Made by a program: the position numbers and the translations under genes. A DNA stretch of 64,000 nt, from the NCBI RefSeq assembly GCF_964199755.1, contig NC_133910.1:14082711-14146710 (forward strand), given 5' to 3'. The notes beneath the pieces were generated by a model, which was not told the DNA's origin, did not search any database, and saw only the letters and a program-made list of their open reading frames with translations. The number at the start of each line of letters is the position of its first letter. Within the stretch, counting starts at the first letter, position 1. This DNA is from Larus michahellis. Taxonomy: Eukaryota > Chordata > Aves > Charadriiformes > Laridae. Shown one piece after another: positions 39,901-48,010 of this stretch.

Positions 39901-42900
39901 CAGGTTACAAGAAGAATAGCACACGTATGAAGAAGGAATCAGTAAGTGCTGCAAGCGCACGTGTTCTGTTGAAAATGAGACTGCCAAGGAGAACAGCAGA
40001 GGGTAAGAACCAAGACAGACACTGTTTTGTCAATAAGAAAAATACTCAAGGACAGTCCAACAGAAATCCATTTTTGTCCAAAGTACAGGCAGCTCTGCTT
40101 ATTTTCTCATACCATTACTCAAAAGGGGAGCAAACATCCTCTCTTTCTCTCCACCCCCCACTCAAATGCCACCCTGCCTAGGAGCAGCTAGACAGATCAG
40201 TCACCACCTATGATCCATCAAACTCACCTGAGGAGTGGTGCAGTAGACGCAGGACAGACCATCTCAAAGCCCCAGCATTCAGTTGAAAAAGTAATTTTTC
40301 ATATATCTCAAATATTTAAGAGTCCACAAAAAATCCAAGCAAGTCCAGCACACGCTCTGAAAGCAAGGTACAACTCATTTCCTTCAAAGGCATTCCAGAT
40401 TCCTTATTCTTATGTCAGCTCACACCCCAGTGACTTTGAAGAATGCAGTTACTGTCATTGATGAGGAAAGTCTTTCCCATCCTGAATTATTTGGTTATTA
40501 ATAACTAAGCACTGTATTCCACACTCTGATTTTAGTTTTACGGTTCTCACGAGAACTGAATTTAGTAAATTTGATTACTAGTCTTAAGTGTAAGATTAAA
40601 CTTTGAAAGAGTTCAAACATCAAGCCAGGGATGCCATAAAAACCCACGAAGCAAGAACTACAACTGAATTTGTTTCCTCTGCTCCCTCCCCCCCATAAAG
40701 CAAAAGTAATATTCAGAAAAGGCTACACCATTGGCCAGAAGTATAAACTGACATCTACGTACCAGATCAGCATGGTTCAGGCAAATACAGCGTTAAGCAC
40801 ACTTGGTGAAAGCTCTGCCATCACCTCCAGAGAAGTGTTAGGTGTAACAGCCTTTACCTCCCACCTGACTCTCAGCCAGGAGGTTCCACCACAGATTGCT
40901 TGGGTGGTGAGGCAAATATCGATCCACTGAGCAATGAAGACCATCTTCATTCACATTTGCCAATAAATGACGATTTGGTCCCGCCATTCTGTGCGGGAAT
41001 AGACCACCTAATCCCTCACAAAGCCTCTACAGAACTAGATTAAATCAAGTACTTTGGGTGGGGGGTGAGGCATATTTTCGCACTTGCCAACAATTCTTTT
41101 CGTCCCACAAATACTAATGCAAAAAAGTCACATTCAACAGGCAGCATACAACTCACTGCACAAAAGTGTAGGCCACTGTGCTGCCACGAACACGTGCAGA
41201 GTGCACATTTCCCAACACGCTTGTTTCCAGAGTGAAAATAGCAGGAAGGTTGCTACGCTGCAACGCCTGACCTGAAGTTTGCAGCTTGGAAGATTTTTAA
41301 ATCTTCCAGTTCAGACTAACTCCAGTCATAGGCTCATGGACACCCAACATATTCTTTCAAGTATAATGAACATACGAACAGCAAAATCAGAGTCAGCATA
41401 GCTAGGCTGAAGGATTATTTAATATTCCATCTCCTTCATGTGTGGGTTAGGGAGACTCACAGGTCCACCCTACAAATATGATGATGGCACCCACACAGCA
41501 GCAATTCAAATCAGTTTTCAGTTAGTGCTATGTTTTAGTCTAATACCATCCAAAAAATCTCACTTTCACATTTAACCTGTTACTGATCAGATGAGTGGTA
41601 CATTCTCACAAAGTAGTTTAAACAGGCTGCAACTGACAAGCAAATAATTATTTTCTTCTACATAAACAGGTTATTCAAAGATTATTCAACTGCTAGCAGG
41701 CAATAATATTACCAGATATTCAACGAGAGGCCTTTGCTAACAGAAGATCAGATCAAGACAAACACAGCTGCAAGACCTCTCAATTTAACTGCATCACCTG
41801 GGCTAACAGCAAAGCTTTCAGACATCACACACCATCAAGGCCACAGCGCTTTCTCAGACACTGAAAAAAGCAATGCATGGCCTCATCCAGGAGGCAGCTA
41901 ACACATAACCGGCCTACTGAAATACTTATGCTGAGAAAGAAATCAACGACCGAAGAACAGCTTGTGATCTCCTGTGGGAAGGTGTAAAGTGTTCATCTAG
42001 AACAGTGAGCGCCTCTGTACAGGTCGCTGAGACTGCACAGAACATGGACTTGTTGCCATTCTGATTCACCAGTGAGCTGCGAGCAACAGTAAGCGACTTA
42101 AGTTCCAACAGAGCGATTCCTTGAAAGGTCTTAGGGTCCAGCTTAGTTTCTTCAGAAGTTTCTCAGTGAAATGAGAAAAACAACTCTGGGCAACAGGAGG
42201 AGATTTCTCCCACCTGGCCTGTAACATTGGAAAGAATAAAGTCAAGATCTTTAAGTGCCAGCTGGGCTGTGGTCCTCGTATTTAGCTGTATTACACCTTG
42301 TTAAGGTGCAGTTACTAAACACAAATGCAACCTGTTCAGAGATAGAACAAACACCTGTGACAGACACAGAAAAAGAGATGTGATGAACAGTCACAAAATC
42401 TACGCTGTGAGAATTGGCTTCTTGTTTCTGGAACCACTTTCCACAAACCAAGAAGCACACAAATATTTGTAATATTCTGTACTGAAAACGAGGGTGTTGA
42501 TTTCTGCAGGTCTGGGCGCTTCCAGTGAAAGTTTCTATTTCAGCGCTGCGTAAGCTCAGAGATTCCTTTGGGGAGCACTTCACTCCCCCCTCTCAGGAGG
42601 GAATGCAAAGCTCCCCCTCTGCCAGGGCTTCTATTGATTAGCCTAACGCACAATTAAGGCCTCATTTAAAAACCGAATTAACATTAAGCTCACACCCACC
42701 CATTGCAAAGTGCAGGAGGACAGCTTCACAACGAGAGCTCCTGCAAGCTGCAGATCGCCTCCCTCCCCAAAGAGCAGCGGTTTTTGCCGTGTCACAAGCC
42801 CCGGCCGCGACTGGCGCTGTAGGGGCCTGTCAGGGAGCCCGGCCGCCGCCGCCCCCCGGCCTGCCCCTCTCCCCGCCGCCGCCCGCAGGGGACAGCCCCG

Positions 42901-43144
42901 GAGCTCCCGAGAGGGGCCGCCGGCTCCGTCCTCCGGGAGAGGGGCAGCGAGGCCGCGGCCCTGCCCCCTTAGGGCGGCTCCGCGCCCCGCCTCAGCCCCA
43001 CGGCCTAGCGGCACCCCGCGGCCTCCTCCCGCCCCCGGCCCGCCAGCCGGCGCCTACCTGCCGGACCCGGTGCAGAGCGTCCACGAACCCTTCGGACTTG
43101 ATCCCCACGGGCGCTGCGCTCTGCCCCTGCGCCAGCTCCGCCAT
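3980..43144 (-). CDS. FUBP3: Far upstream element-binding protein 3 (complete gene, 19 coding exons)
   Basis: FUBP3 is a nuclear single-strand DNA/RNA-binding regulator of the FUBP1/KSRP family. The joined exons give 1707 nt (568 codons plus stop); phases agree at every junction and all introns are GT-AG. Four KH domains are visible with their GXXG loops: GRGG at residues 95-98, GKGG 180-183, GRNG 271-274 and GKGG 372-375. An Arg-Gly run (337-346) lies between KH3 and KH4, and a Gly/Pro/Gln-rich tail carries three Trp/Tyr (YM) motifs near residues 492, 516 and 543. The start is the ATG at 43144-43142 with G at -3 and +4; it opens with MAEL as in mammals. From memory human FUBP3 is 572 aa; this model differs by a missing tail segment and by an extra 22-residue exon. 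Exons: 43058-43144, 36157-36262, 29316-29349, 27331-27380, 25649-25720, 24852-24909, 22184-22346, 21177-21275, 19076-19180, 18579-18681, 17823-17923, 16472-16613, 11576-11736, 10660-10733, 10077-10153, 7683-7748, 5920-5991, 5076-5203, 3980-3988. Confidence 0.96.
5076..5203 (-). CDS. FUBP3: FUBP3 coding exon 18 (C-terminal YM motif)
   Basis: 128 nt, acceptor TTTCTCCAG|GTCAT, donor CACAGCCAG|GTGTGT, leaving in phase 0. It encodes [20 protein letters not shown], then [12 protein letters not shown] and [10 protein letters not shown]. The [13 protein letters not shown] block is diagnostic for FUBP3. If the following intron were retained, translation would stop seven codons later. Confidence 0.96.
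5920..5991 (-). CDS. FUBP3: FUBP3 coding exon 17 (YM motif)
   Basis: 72 nt, phase 1 on both sides, acceptor TTTGCACAG|GCCAA, donor AACAGA|GTGAGT. It encodes [20 protein letters not shown] then KKQ. It is the counterpart of the human PNYSKAWEDYYKK segment, with Phe in place of the second Tyr. Confidence 0.95.
7683..7748 (-). CDS. FUBP3: FUBP3 cassette exon 16 (extra YM motif; likely alternative)
   Basis: 66 nt, phase 1 on both sides, acceptor CTGCTGCAG|ATC, donor AAACTAG|GTAAAT. It encodes [21 protein letters not shown] in frame. The motif [10 protein letters not shown] matches the YM activation motifs of FUBP1 and KSRP. Exon 15 can join exon 17 directly without it, giving the VPSQQS junction of mammalian FUBP3, so inclusion is optional for frame. 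Real coding sequence is likely, since the frame is open, the motif fits the family and both splice sites are present. Usage in transcripts is unknown. Confidence 0.8.
   Translation of the reverse strand: MTVAPSQARCSPRRGRIIIGN
8507..8523. repeat. A17 homopolymer in FUBP3 intron 15
   Basis: An uninterrupted A run on the plus strand, U17 in the FUBP3 pre-mRNA. Simple repeat. Confidence 0.95.
10077..10153 (-). CDS. FUBP3: FUBP3 coding exon 15 (TQGWGSTYQ segment)
   Basis: 77 nt, acceptor CCCTGCAG|TGGTC, donor GTCCCAA|GTAAGT, leaving in phase 1. It encodes [20 protein letters not shown] then GQQVP, the conserved Trp-containing segment of the FUBP tail. The split codon at its end becomes Asn when joined to exon 16 and Ser when joined to exon 17. 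Confidence 0.94.
10660..10733 (-). CDS. FUBP3: FUBP3 coding exon 14 (Gly/Pro/Gln-rich tail)
   Basis: 74 nt, acceptor TGTGACAG|GGTACC, donor CATCAAAA|GTAAGC, leaving in phase 2. It encodes [20 protein letters not shown] then TPHQ, the flexible region after KH4. In human FUBP3, as I recall it, about 26 further residues follow this point before the Trp-rich segment; no exon for them was found in the 506-base intron downstream. Confidence 0.93.
11576..11736 (-). CDS. FUBP3: FUBP3 coding exon 13 (rest of KH4)
   Basis: 161 nt, acceptor TTTCTTCAG|GTGGTG. It encodes [20 protein letters not shown] and onward to LIDEKVG, completing the KH4 loop (GKGG, residues 372-375). The donor is GTTGGT|GTAAGT; an overlapping GT lies 3 nt upstream, but only the chosen one matches the phase of exon 14 and the family protein. 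Confidence 0.95.
11737..16471 (-). other. FUBP3 intron 12
   Basis: 4.7 kb splitting KH4. It is mostly unique AT-rich sequence; the 13.6-14.0 kb part stands out as a possible regulatory block. The T-rich run near 16640 belongs to intron 11, just upstream of exon 12. Confidence 0.75.
13600..14000. promoter_or_regulatory. Candidate enhancer-like block in FUBP3 intron 12
   Basis: It holds AATTAATCAAA, TTATCTGTCAATATTG (GATA and MEIS-like) and TATTTATCATGG motifs in a compact, repeat-free stretch. This is texture evidence only. Confidence 0.3.
16472..16613 (-). CDS. FUBP3: FUBP3 coding exon 12 (RG repeat and start of KH4)
   Basis: 142 nt, acceptor CTTCCAAG|GAACG, donor GCAAAG|GTGAGT, leaving in phase 1. 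It encodes an Arg-Gly repeat ([11 protein letters not shown]) and then [18 protein letters not shown], the first part of KH4. RG repeats of this kind are usual RNA-contact and arginine-methylation sites; that role here is inferred. Confidence 0.96.
17823..17923 (-). CDS. FUBP3: FUBP3 coding exon 11 (end of KH3)
   Basis: 101 nt, acceptor CTTCACAG|ATGAT, donor GCACAG|GTGGGT, leaving in phase 0. It encodes [20 protein letters not shown] then [14 protein letters not shown], the final strand and helix of KH3. Confidence 0.95.
18579..18681 (-). CDS. FUBP3: FUBP3 coding exon 10 (KH3 GXXG)
   Basis: 103 nt, entering in phase 0 and leaving in phase 1. It encodes [20 protein letters not shown] and then [14 protein letters not shown]; the GRNG loop is at residues 271-274. 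The donor is AACCAG|GTTTGT, weaker than most others in this gene. Confidence 0.95.
19076..19180 (-). CDS. FUBP3: FUBP3 coding exon 9 (KH2-KH3 linker)
   Basis: 105 nt, phase 0 to phase 0. It encodes residues 224-258, starting [20 protein letters not shown] and ending [10 protein letters not shown]: the last KH2 helix and the Gly-rich linker to KH3. The acceptor is CATGTAG|CAAG and the donor ATAGAG|GTATGT. Confidence 0.95.
21177..21275 (-). CDS. FUBP3: FUBP3 coding exon 8 (second half of KH2)
   Basis: 99 nt, phase 0 to phase 0. It encodes [20 protein letters not shown] then [13 protein letters not shown], the beta strands and helix that complete KH2. Because it is a multiple of three, skipping would keep frame but destroy KH2. 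The acceptor is TTCTTCAG and the donor GTACAG|GTATGT. Confidence 0.95.
22184..22346 (-). CDS. FUBP3: FUBP3 coding exon 7 (KH1-KH2 linker and KH2 GXXG)
   Basis: 163 nt, acceptor TTCCAAAG|ACAAG, donor TTGCAG|GTGCGC, leaving in phase 0. It encodes residues 137-190: the end of KH1 ([11 protein letters not shown]), the linker and the first half of KH2 with [15 protein letters not shown]. The GKGG loop is at residues 180-183. Confidence 0.96.
24852..24909 (-). CDS. FUBP3: FUBP3 coding exon 6 (end of KH1)
   Basis: 58 nt, acceptor CTTTGTAG|ACAGC, donor GCATTGA|GTGAGT. It encodes [20 protein letters not shown], the last strands and C-terminal helix of KH1. It enters in phase 1 and leaves in phase 2. 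Confidence 0.94.
25649..25720 (-). CDS. FUBP3: FUBP3 coding exon 5 (KH1 GXXG loop)
   Basis: 72 nt, phase 1 on both sides. It encodes [20 protein letters not shown]: the nucleic-acid-binding GRGG loop (residues 95-98) and second helix of KH1. The donor is GCTCCAG|GTAAGA. Confidence 0.95.
27331..27380 (-). CDS. FUBP3: FUBP3 coding exon 4 (start of KH1)
   Basis: The acceptor is TTTTAG|GGCTG and the donor GGATTTA|GTAAGT; it is 50 nt long and leaves in phase 1. It encodes [17 protein letters not shown], the first beta strand and helix entry of KH1. The GXXG loop follows in the next exon. Confidence 0.94.
29316..29349 (-). CDS. FUBP3: FUBP3 coding exon 3 (34-nt small exon, residues 65-75)
   Basis: This very short exon (acceptor TGCCACAG|TAGG, donor CATCAAAG|GTAAGC) encodes [11 protein letters not shown]. 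It enters in phase 1 and leaves in phase 2, so skipping it would shift the frame. It leads into the first strand of KH1. Confidence 0.93.
30440..31110. promoter_or_regulatory. Candidate conserved non-coding element in FUBP3 intron 2
   Basis: The block has little low-complexity sequence and contains CAGCTG E-boxes, GATAA motifs and GCAAAT/TTTGCAT-like octamer pieces. The texture is that of a constrained enhancer. Conservation itself was not tested. Confidence 0.3.
32030..32250. promoter_or_regulatory. Candidate conserved non-coding element in FUBP3 intron 2 (second block)
   Basis: It contains a TTAATTAAAT homeodomain-type core and CAATTGTCATGTC, with no repeat signature. The assignment is by texture only. 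Confidence 0.25.
35305..35325. repeat. T21 homopolymer in FUBP3 intron 2
   Basis: An uninterrupted T run on the plus strand (A21 on the gene strand). It could be the tail of an old retroposed copy, but no body was recognised. Confidence 0.95.
36157..36262 (-). CDS. FUBP3: FUBP3 coding exon 2 (residues 30-64)
   Basis: The acceptor is TTTTATAG|ATTGCTGC and the donor is GATGGAG|GTAAGC; the exon enters in phase 0 and leaves in phase 1. It encodes [13 protein letters not shown] followed by [13 protein letters not shown], the conserved linker with a KRPLDD basic patch before KH1. Confidence 0.95.
36263..43057 (-). other. FUBP3 intron 1
   Basis: 6.8 kb between coding exons 1 and 2. Apart from the CpG-rich donor end it is AT-rich unique sequence with T tracts near 38.6 and 38.98 kb. 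No exon, RNA gene or recognisable transposon was seen. Confidence 0.85.
43058..43144 (-). CDS. FUBP3: FUBP3 coding exon 1 (residues 1-29)
   Basis: The exon begins at the initiator ATG and ends CAG|GTAGGC in phase 0. It encodes the acidic/amphipathic N-terminal segment ([11 protein letters not shown]) typical of the FUBP family. It lies inside the CpG island. A reading frame stays open upstream, but no in-frame ATG was seen there (only a GTG at 43324). Confidence 0.95.
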
Positions 43145-43360
43145 GACACGCGCCCCGCGCCCGCCCGCCGCCGCGCCGTCCCGCCGCTCCGCCCGGGGAC
43201 CCGCACCCGGAAAGGGAAAGAGCCCCCCGCTTCCGCCGGAAGTGGGCCCGGGAGGGGCGGGGGCGCCGCGGTGGGGCGGGGCCGGGGAGGGAGCGGTTGG
43301 GAGGGGGCTCGCGCCGCACGTCACGGCCGCTCACGTGCCGGAGGGAGGGAGGGGCGGGGC
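43145..43360 (-). promoter_or_regulatory. FUBP3 core promoter and 5' UTR region
   Basis: Visible motifs are an ETS-type CCGGAAGTG (43236-43244), GC boxes (GGGGCGGGG near 43273-43282 and again near 43351-43358), a CRE-like ACGTCA (43318-43323) and an E-box CACGTG (43332-43337). The arrangement fits a TATA-less housekeeping promoter. The transcription start cannot be placed from sequence alone and is probably between 43150 and 43300. Confidence 0.65.
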
Positions 43361-43444
43361 TGGGGCTCGCCCCGCCCCACAGGACCCCCCGGCGCGCGAG
43401 GGACCGGCGGGACGGGGACATGGTCCAGCGGCACCGCCGGGCTG

Positions 43445-43800
43445 CCCCGGCACCCTGTCCCTGCCCCTGCCCCCCCCTGCCCGTGCCACCCCCTGCCCCT
43501 GCCACCCCCTGCCCGTGCCACCCCCTGCCCGTGCCATCGTCCCCTGCCACCCCGTCCGTGCCCCTGCCGCCCCCTGCCAGCCCCTGCCGCCCCCGCCACT
43601 CTGTCCCTGCCTGTGCCACCCCTGCCACCCCCTGCCCCTGCCAGCCCCTGCCTGTGCCATCTCCTGCCAGACCCTGCCACCCTGTCCCTGCCTATGCCAT
43701 CCCCTGCCAGCACCTGCCACCTTGCCCAGGCTGTGCCATCTCCTGCCATCCTGTCCCTGCCTGTGCCAAGCCCTGCCAGCTCGTGCTATCCCCTCCATCC
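43445..43800. repeat. C-rich minisatellite (CCTGCC/TGCCAC units)
   Basis: About 350 bases of imperfect tandem units such as CCCCTGCCCGTGCCAC and CCCTGCCAGC. The plus strand is C-rich and the minus strand has repeated GGGG runs. Long proline-rich frames on the plus strand across it are composition artefacts. Confidence 0.9.
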
Positions 43801-43975
43801 CTGCTGCGGTGGTGGCGGCAGAGGCGTCCCACCAGCAACCACCATGCAACACCCTCTGTGGAAACACATCATTCCACAGCACCCGTTTCCCACCTATTTT
43901 CATGCGTGTGTTTGAGGACCAAGCTTCTGGCCATGCCGCCATGGGCCAGGCACTGCCATGGTGGTGGTGACACGT

Positions 43976-44185
43976 TACATGAAGCTGTGGGGGTGGTGAG
44001 CCCCTGGCCCAGGGTGCCCAGAGAAGCTGTGGCTGCCCCATCCCTGGAGGGGTTCAAGGCCAGGCTGGACGGGGCTTGGAGCAACCTGGGCTGGTGGGAG
44101 GTGTCCCTGCCCAGGGCAGGGGGGGGACTGGGTGGGCTTTAAGATCCCTTCCAGCCCAAACTATTCCATGATCCTATGATTCCTG
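43976..44185 (+). mobile_element. CR1 LINE 3' end (truncated, non-autonomous)
   Basis: The sequence GGTGCCCAGAGAAGCTGTGG, then CCATCCCTGGAGGGGTTCAA, GGGAGGTGTCCCTGCCC and the terminal ATGATCCTATGATTC repeat are the hallmark of the CR1 3' untranslated end, the dominant retrotransposon of birds. Only the last 200 or so bases are present, as is normal for 5'-truncated copies. The left edge is approximate. Confidence 0.9.
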
Positions 44186-45779
44186 GATGCAGGGTGCCAG
44201 GGTGCTCCAGAGAGCTCTGCCCCGCTCCGCCGGGAACTGGAGCTCCAGGAGGAGCCTGGGCACCCCTGTGTCCTCTGGGCTGGAGCCCCCAGCTCTGACC
44301 CAGCCCTCTGTCCCAGCCCTCCCGCCGCCGCGGAGCAGCAGGATGCTCCAGGGTGATGCAAGGACCAGTTAGTCAAGGAGTAATGCAAAGAACATGCAAA
44401 GCTCATTCCTCGAGCAGGGCGCTGCTGCGCGGCCCCTGCCCAGCCCTCACCATCCGGGACACCAGGGCGATGGTGGTGCCTTTTGGGGGTGTCCCACGAG
44501 AGCTGCCACCCAACCTGCTGCCTGGGCACAGACTCCCTTGGGTGGGGGTGCACGCTGGCTGTGGAGTGGAGTGTTCATGGTGTCCTCCATGATATGAGAG
44601 CAACGCCTTGCCGTGGGATGGTGGCACAGTTTACGTCACTGGGGGGGACACAAGGGACATTGGGCATCCCAGCTGCCATTTGGGTCCCCGGAGCAAAAAG
44701 GAGGGGGTGAATGGTGGGATCCCAGGTCCAGCAATTGTCCCGCCCAGCCTGGCAGCATGGGGGGACTTGTCCTAACCCCCCCAGGTGCAGCTGCAGGAGA
44801 GAGAGATGATCTCTCCCAAACTACAGCCCACCGCCAGCCCAGCATGGCTGGGTTTGCCCCCCAAGCCTGAGACAGTCCCAGTCCCACGATCCCAGACCCT
44901 ATCTCCCAAAGGCACCCAGTATTCAATTCAAGATTCAACCTGCGGCCCGGGTTGTGCCGCTTTCCTTCTCGGCTGTTTCTTGCTCTTTCCAGTTTTATGC
45001 ATCTCATTTGCGCCTACATGAGTAGGCAGGAATTGCTGAGGCTGATGAAATTATCTGGTGGCTTTCCAAGAGCAGGGAACACGCTTCTTCACTGGGACGC
45101 ACAGTGCTCTGATGGTCACCTACATCACACCGGTGAGCTTGCCGATCGCCAGCCTTTCCTCCTTCCAGAAGTCGTGCTCATGTTCTTAAGCAAAACGCCC
45201 ATTTATTTTAGGAGAAAGGAACCCAGCCCATGGGGAAGGGCTTTAAGATGATCTGTATCCCCACACGCACCCCATTGTCTTCTGGCCATGGTGGAGGTCA
45301 CTTCTCCAGCCATGCCCAGGGCTTTGCTTCTTCCTCTCTTGCAAACCACCTGGATAATTTGCTGGATTCAGGGATTTTTCCCCTTCCTAGCCCTGGCTGG
45401 GGAGACTCAACAGGCTCTGCACCAGCTGCCCTCTTCCCCAGGCAGGTCCCAGGTGGGAGGATTCACCCTGTGATCCTCCAGCTAACGACAACCTCAAAGT
45501 GGCTGCAAAAAAAGGTGACCAAACCTGAAGCCAAAAGCCCCCGGCGCTGGGATGCCAGCAGAGAAGAGCTGTGGCCTCTGCTGCCAGACCCAGCTTGGGG
45601 CTGTGAGAGACGAATTTGGGTGGTCTCAACCCCTGGCAAGAGACAGAGGAACCTCCTCAGTGCTGGGCAACACCACGGTCAAGGGATCAGGCTGCCAGGA
45701 GGGTGACAGCGAGCCCCGGCCATCACCAGGAGGAAGCCCAGTGAGAAGAAGACACCAATTGTAAAGAAGGAAATTACGG
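44186..45779. other. Intergenic DNA between CR1 copy and first element block
   Basis: GC-rich sequence with no recognisable exon. A short block around 44920-45090 with TTTTATGCATCTCATTTGCG (octamer-like) and GATGAAATTATC motifs stands out slightly. Nothing else was seen. Confidence 0.6.
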
Positions 45780-46280
45780 GCCTTAAACACTTCCAGAAAC
45801 AAATTTCTGATGTAAATCTTCCTTTTGAGGAAAAAAAAAAGAAAGGAGTGATTCTATGCCTCCATCACCCGCCTCCCCCCACCCAAGACACACACACCTT
45901 CACACACACACGCGCGCGCTGAAATTAGTTGTGACAGCTGAAATTCTCCTCTCGTTGGACGCCATTTGACAGGGTACTTAAAAAAGGAGGAGGAAAAAAA
46001 AAACAGAGAGAAGAAGAAGAAAAGGGAAAGTGGTTTGGTGTCGCACGGGGGAGGCGGAGGGGGGTGTTGGGGTGGGGGGTTTCAAGTGATACAAGGCGCA
46101 TAATTCAGGCTTCTTGGATTGCAAAAGCTCCTCGTACCTAAAGGGCCTGCTGCCTTTATTTTTATCCAAATGGCTCAATTACTGCAAAGCCCCACAGAGA
46201 AAATTATGGATGTTTGCCTCTATTTTTCTCCCCTTGTCTCGACAACTGTAGATATTTTGTTTTCCTTCTTTCCATCTCTT
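45780..46280. promoter_or_regulatory. Candidate conserved non-coding element (intergenic block 1)
   Basis: It holds AAATTAGTTGTGACAGCTGA, CGCCATTTGACAGG, GGCTCAATTACTGCAAAG and TTTATTTTTATCC motifs: homeodomain, MEIS (TGACAG) and E-box types close together. This is the most enhancer-like block of the ASS1-FUBP3 gap. A Z-DNA-prone tract lies inside it. Confidence 0.4.
45887..45919. repeat. (CA)n(CG)n alternating purine-pyrimidine tract
   Basis: Two CA runs separated by CTT; the second passes directly into CGCGCGCG (45901-45919). Alternating CA/CG is a classical Z-DNA-prone sequence. Confidence 0.9.
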
Positions 46281-46599
46281 TTTTTTTTGTTTTTTTTCCC
46301 TTTTGGTGGTGGTGGGTGCGGGGAGTGGAAGGTGGCCGGGGACCAGGATGGGGGACGGATGGGGAGATGCGGGGGACCCGGGTTGAGGGCCGGGGCGCTG
46401 GCACGCGGTGGCCCTGCCACCATCACAAAACTTGGTCGTCTCTCCATCTCCCCCGTGTCACCTCGCACCTTTGGCTCCTCGTGTCCCCCTCGTCCCCCAC
46501 CCTTCTCCCTCCAGCCCTCTCTCCCTCTCTTCTCCCCCACCTCCCTCCTCTCCTTCCCCCCGCTCTCCTCCCCATCGCCCCCTCCCTGTGCCTCTCAAA

Positions 46600-46935
46600 G
46601 CCACCATAATAGCAGCTTGTTTGGCACTTCACTTGGTCTCAATGAGAAAATTCCCCCCTCTCCCTCTTTTTGCCTTCGTTATTTCCAAACCCTGCAATAG
46701 CTCCTTTGCTCAGGGCTGCGGGAAGTGCCCATTTTTCAACATTTTTCTTTGGCTTATGTTTGTCATCCTCTGAATTACCGCACCGGGGAGTCCAGTCAGC
46801 CCGACACCGGGCCCTGCTATTCACGCCCCTCGTGCTCCTTGAGATCATGTAGGGAGAAATTAGTTATTTATTTCGAGCACCACCACCACAATGCACTTCC
46901 CCGCAGAAGTGTTTGTTTTGATCCCCCCGCAGAAG
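46600..46935. promoter_or_regulatory. Candidate conserved non-coding element (intergenic block 2)
   Basis: It contains TTTCAACATTTTTCTTTGGC, CTGAATTACCGC and AATTAGTTATTTATTTCGAG with no repeats, next to a pyrimidine-rich stretch (46480-46600). Texture evidence only. Confidence 0.3.
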
Positions 46936-47779
46936 AGGAGGCTCTGTGGGGCGCAACAGCAGCGCCGGGTCCGGCAGGGGACGCGGTGAGGGCAGGGCAG
47001 GGTGTGGGCAGCCCTGGGGGCTCCTGGGAGAGGTGTGAGCGTGGAGCCCCCCAGTGAAGACATGGCTCGTGTGAGGGGTCTCCACCATGCTGAGATGTTT
47101 CTCCAAGGCTTCTCCTGGAGCAGATGCTCTCTGCAGGTCCTGAGGGCGTCCAGGTGATGTTGTCCCATCAGGAAACCTGGTTGTCCGTGGGTTTATCCCT
47201 AGGTCACACATGCCGTGCTGAGATGGATCCAAAGACCGCATGACGCCAGGGGATCATCCCACCCCAAGGTGTTCATGACTGTACCAGGGAGTGCAACCCG
47301 GGAGGTTCTGCCAAACACTGAAAGATTAGGCAGATTTGGTGGCCGTAGGAAGAAACCCTGCTCCGGCATGGCCCGTGGTCCCCAAACATGGTCCCCAGGT
47401 CCACTGTCCTGCCCACGCTGGCCCCCTTCGCAGAGAGGGCAGCCGGGCTTTGGGGCAAGAGCAGTGTGGACCAGCAAACGTTCACCAGCTTCGAGAGAGT
47501 CACAGATGGCAGGAGATGGGAAGGATGCTGCCTGTCCAGGGAAAACCCATCCCTGGAGGTTGTAAGCCACCTCCCCTTCTCCCTGTGCCAAGGTCAGGAG
47601 TCAGCAAGTCCCATCGCTGAGCCCACCAGTGCAGACCAGGCTGGCATTGTCGCAGCTCCGTAGCCGCCCTGGCAGTGGGGATGCTGGCAGTGCCTGTGAG
47701 CCCTTTCCCCGTGGAGGTGCCGCAAGGGGAAGGTGGCTGCAAGCTGCAGGGAAGGGGCCCAGGGAGCTGCGGCTTTAAA

Positions 47780-48010
47780 GAACGAAGAGGAGCAGCGGGA
47801 AGAAGAAAATGCAAAATTGGCCCAGTGGGTAGACCTGCTATTTAAGTGCAGTTGAGAAGCGAGCGGGAGGAATTACAGGAGAAATGATAGTGCCCTGACA
47901 GCTGCCATTTCCCACCGCCAGTCTCCCCTTAATGGAGTCCTAATGTAGTGGTGGGCTCTTCGCTGACAGCCCAGCCTGAGACAGGGCTTGTCTTTGTGCT
48001 GGTGACAGAT
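47780..48010. promoter_or_regulatory. Candidate conserved non-coding element (intergenic block 3)
   Basis: It contains GCTATTTAAGTGCAGTTGAG, GAGGAATTACAGG, CCTGACAGCTGCC (MEIS site abutting an E-box) and CCTTAATGGAGTCC. Texture evidence only. Confidence 0.3.

Larger units (their letters stand above)
42790..43440. promoter_or_regulatory. CpG island over the FUBP3 5' end
   Basis: A dense CpG stretch, with many CGs per 60 bases, surrounds coding exon 1 and is flanked by AT-rich intron on one side and a C-rich minisatellite on the other. It has no TATA box. This is the usual form of a broadly expressed gene's promoter. Confidence 0.85.

Noticed and set aside
43145-43324. In-frame upstream extension of FUBP3 exon 1 (60 open codons)
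   Set aside because: It starts only at a GTG, has GC-rich low-information composition and lies across the promoter motifs. The MAEL start matches the family.
42710-43970. Long proline-rich open frames on the plus strand (up to 401 codons) across the CpG island and minisatellite
   Set aside because: They are antisense to FUBP3 exon 1 and run through CCTGCC tandem repeats with no stops because of base composition. There is no domain, and similar long frames occur in several other frames at once.
43005-44041. Long Gly/Arg-rich minus-strand frames over the minisatellite
   Set aside because: They are repeat-driven composition, with no family resemblance and frames that change with the repeat unit.
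46270-46600. Pyrimidine-rich stretch near 46.27-46.6 kb as a protein-coding Ser/Pro-rich exon
   Set aside because: It is low-complexity CT/CCT sequence with open frames in several phases and no splice-bounded family match.
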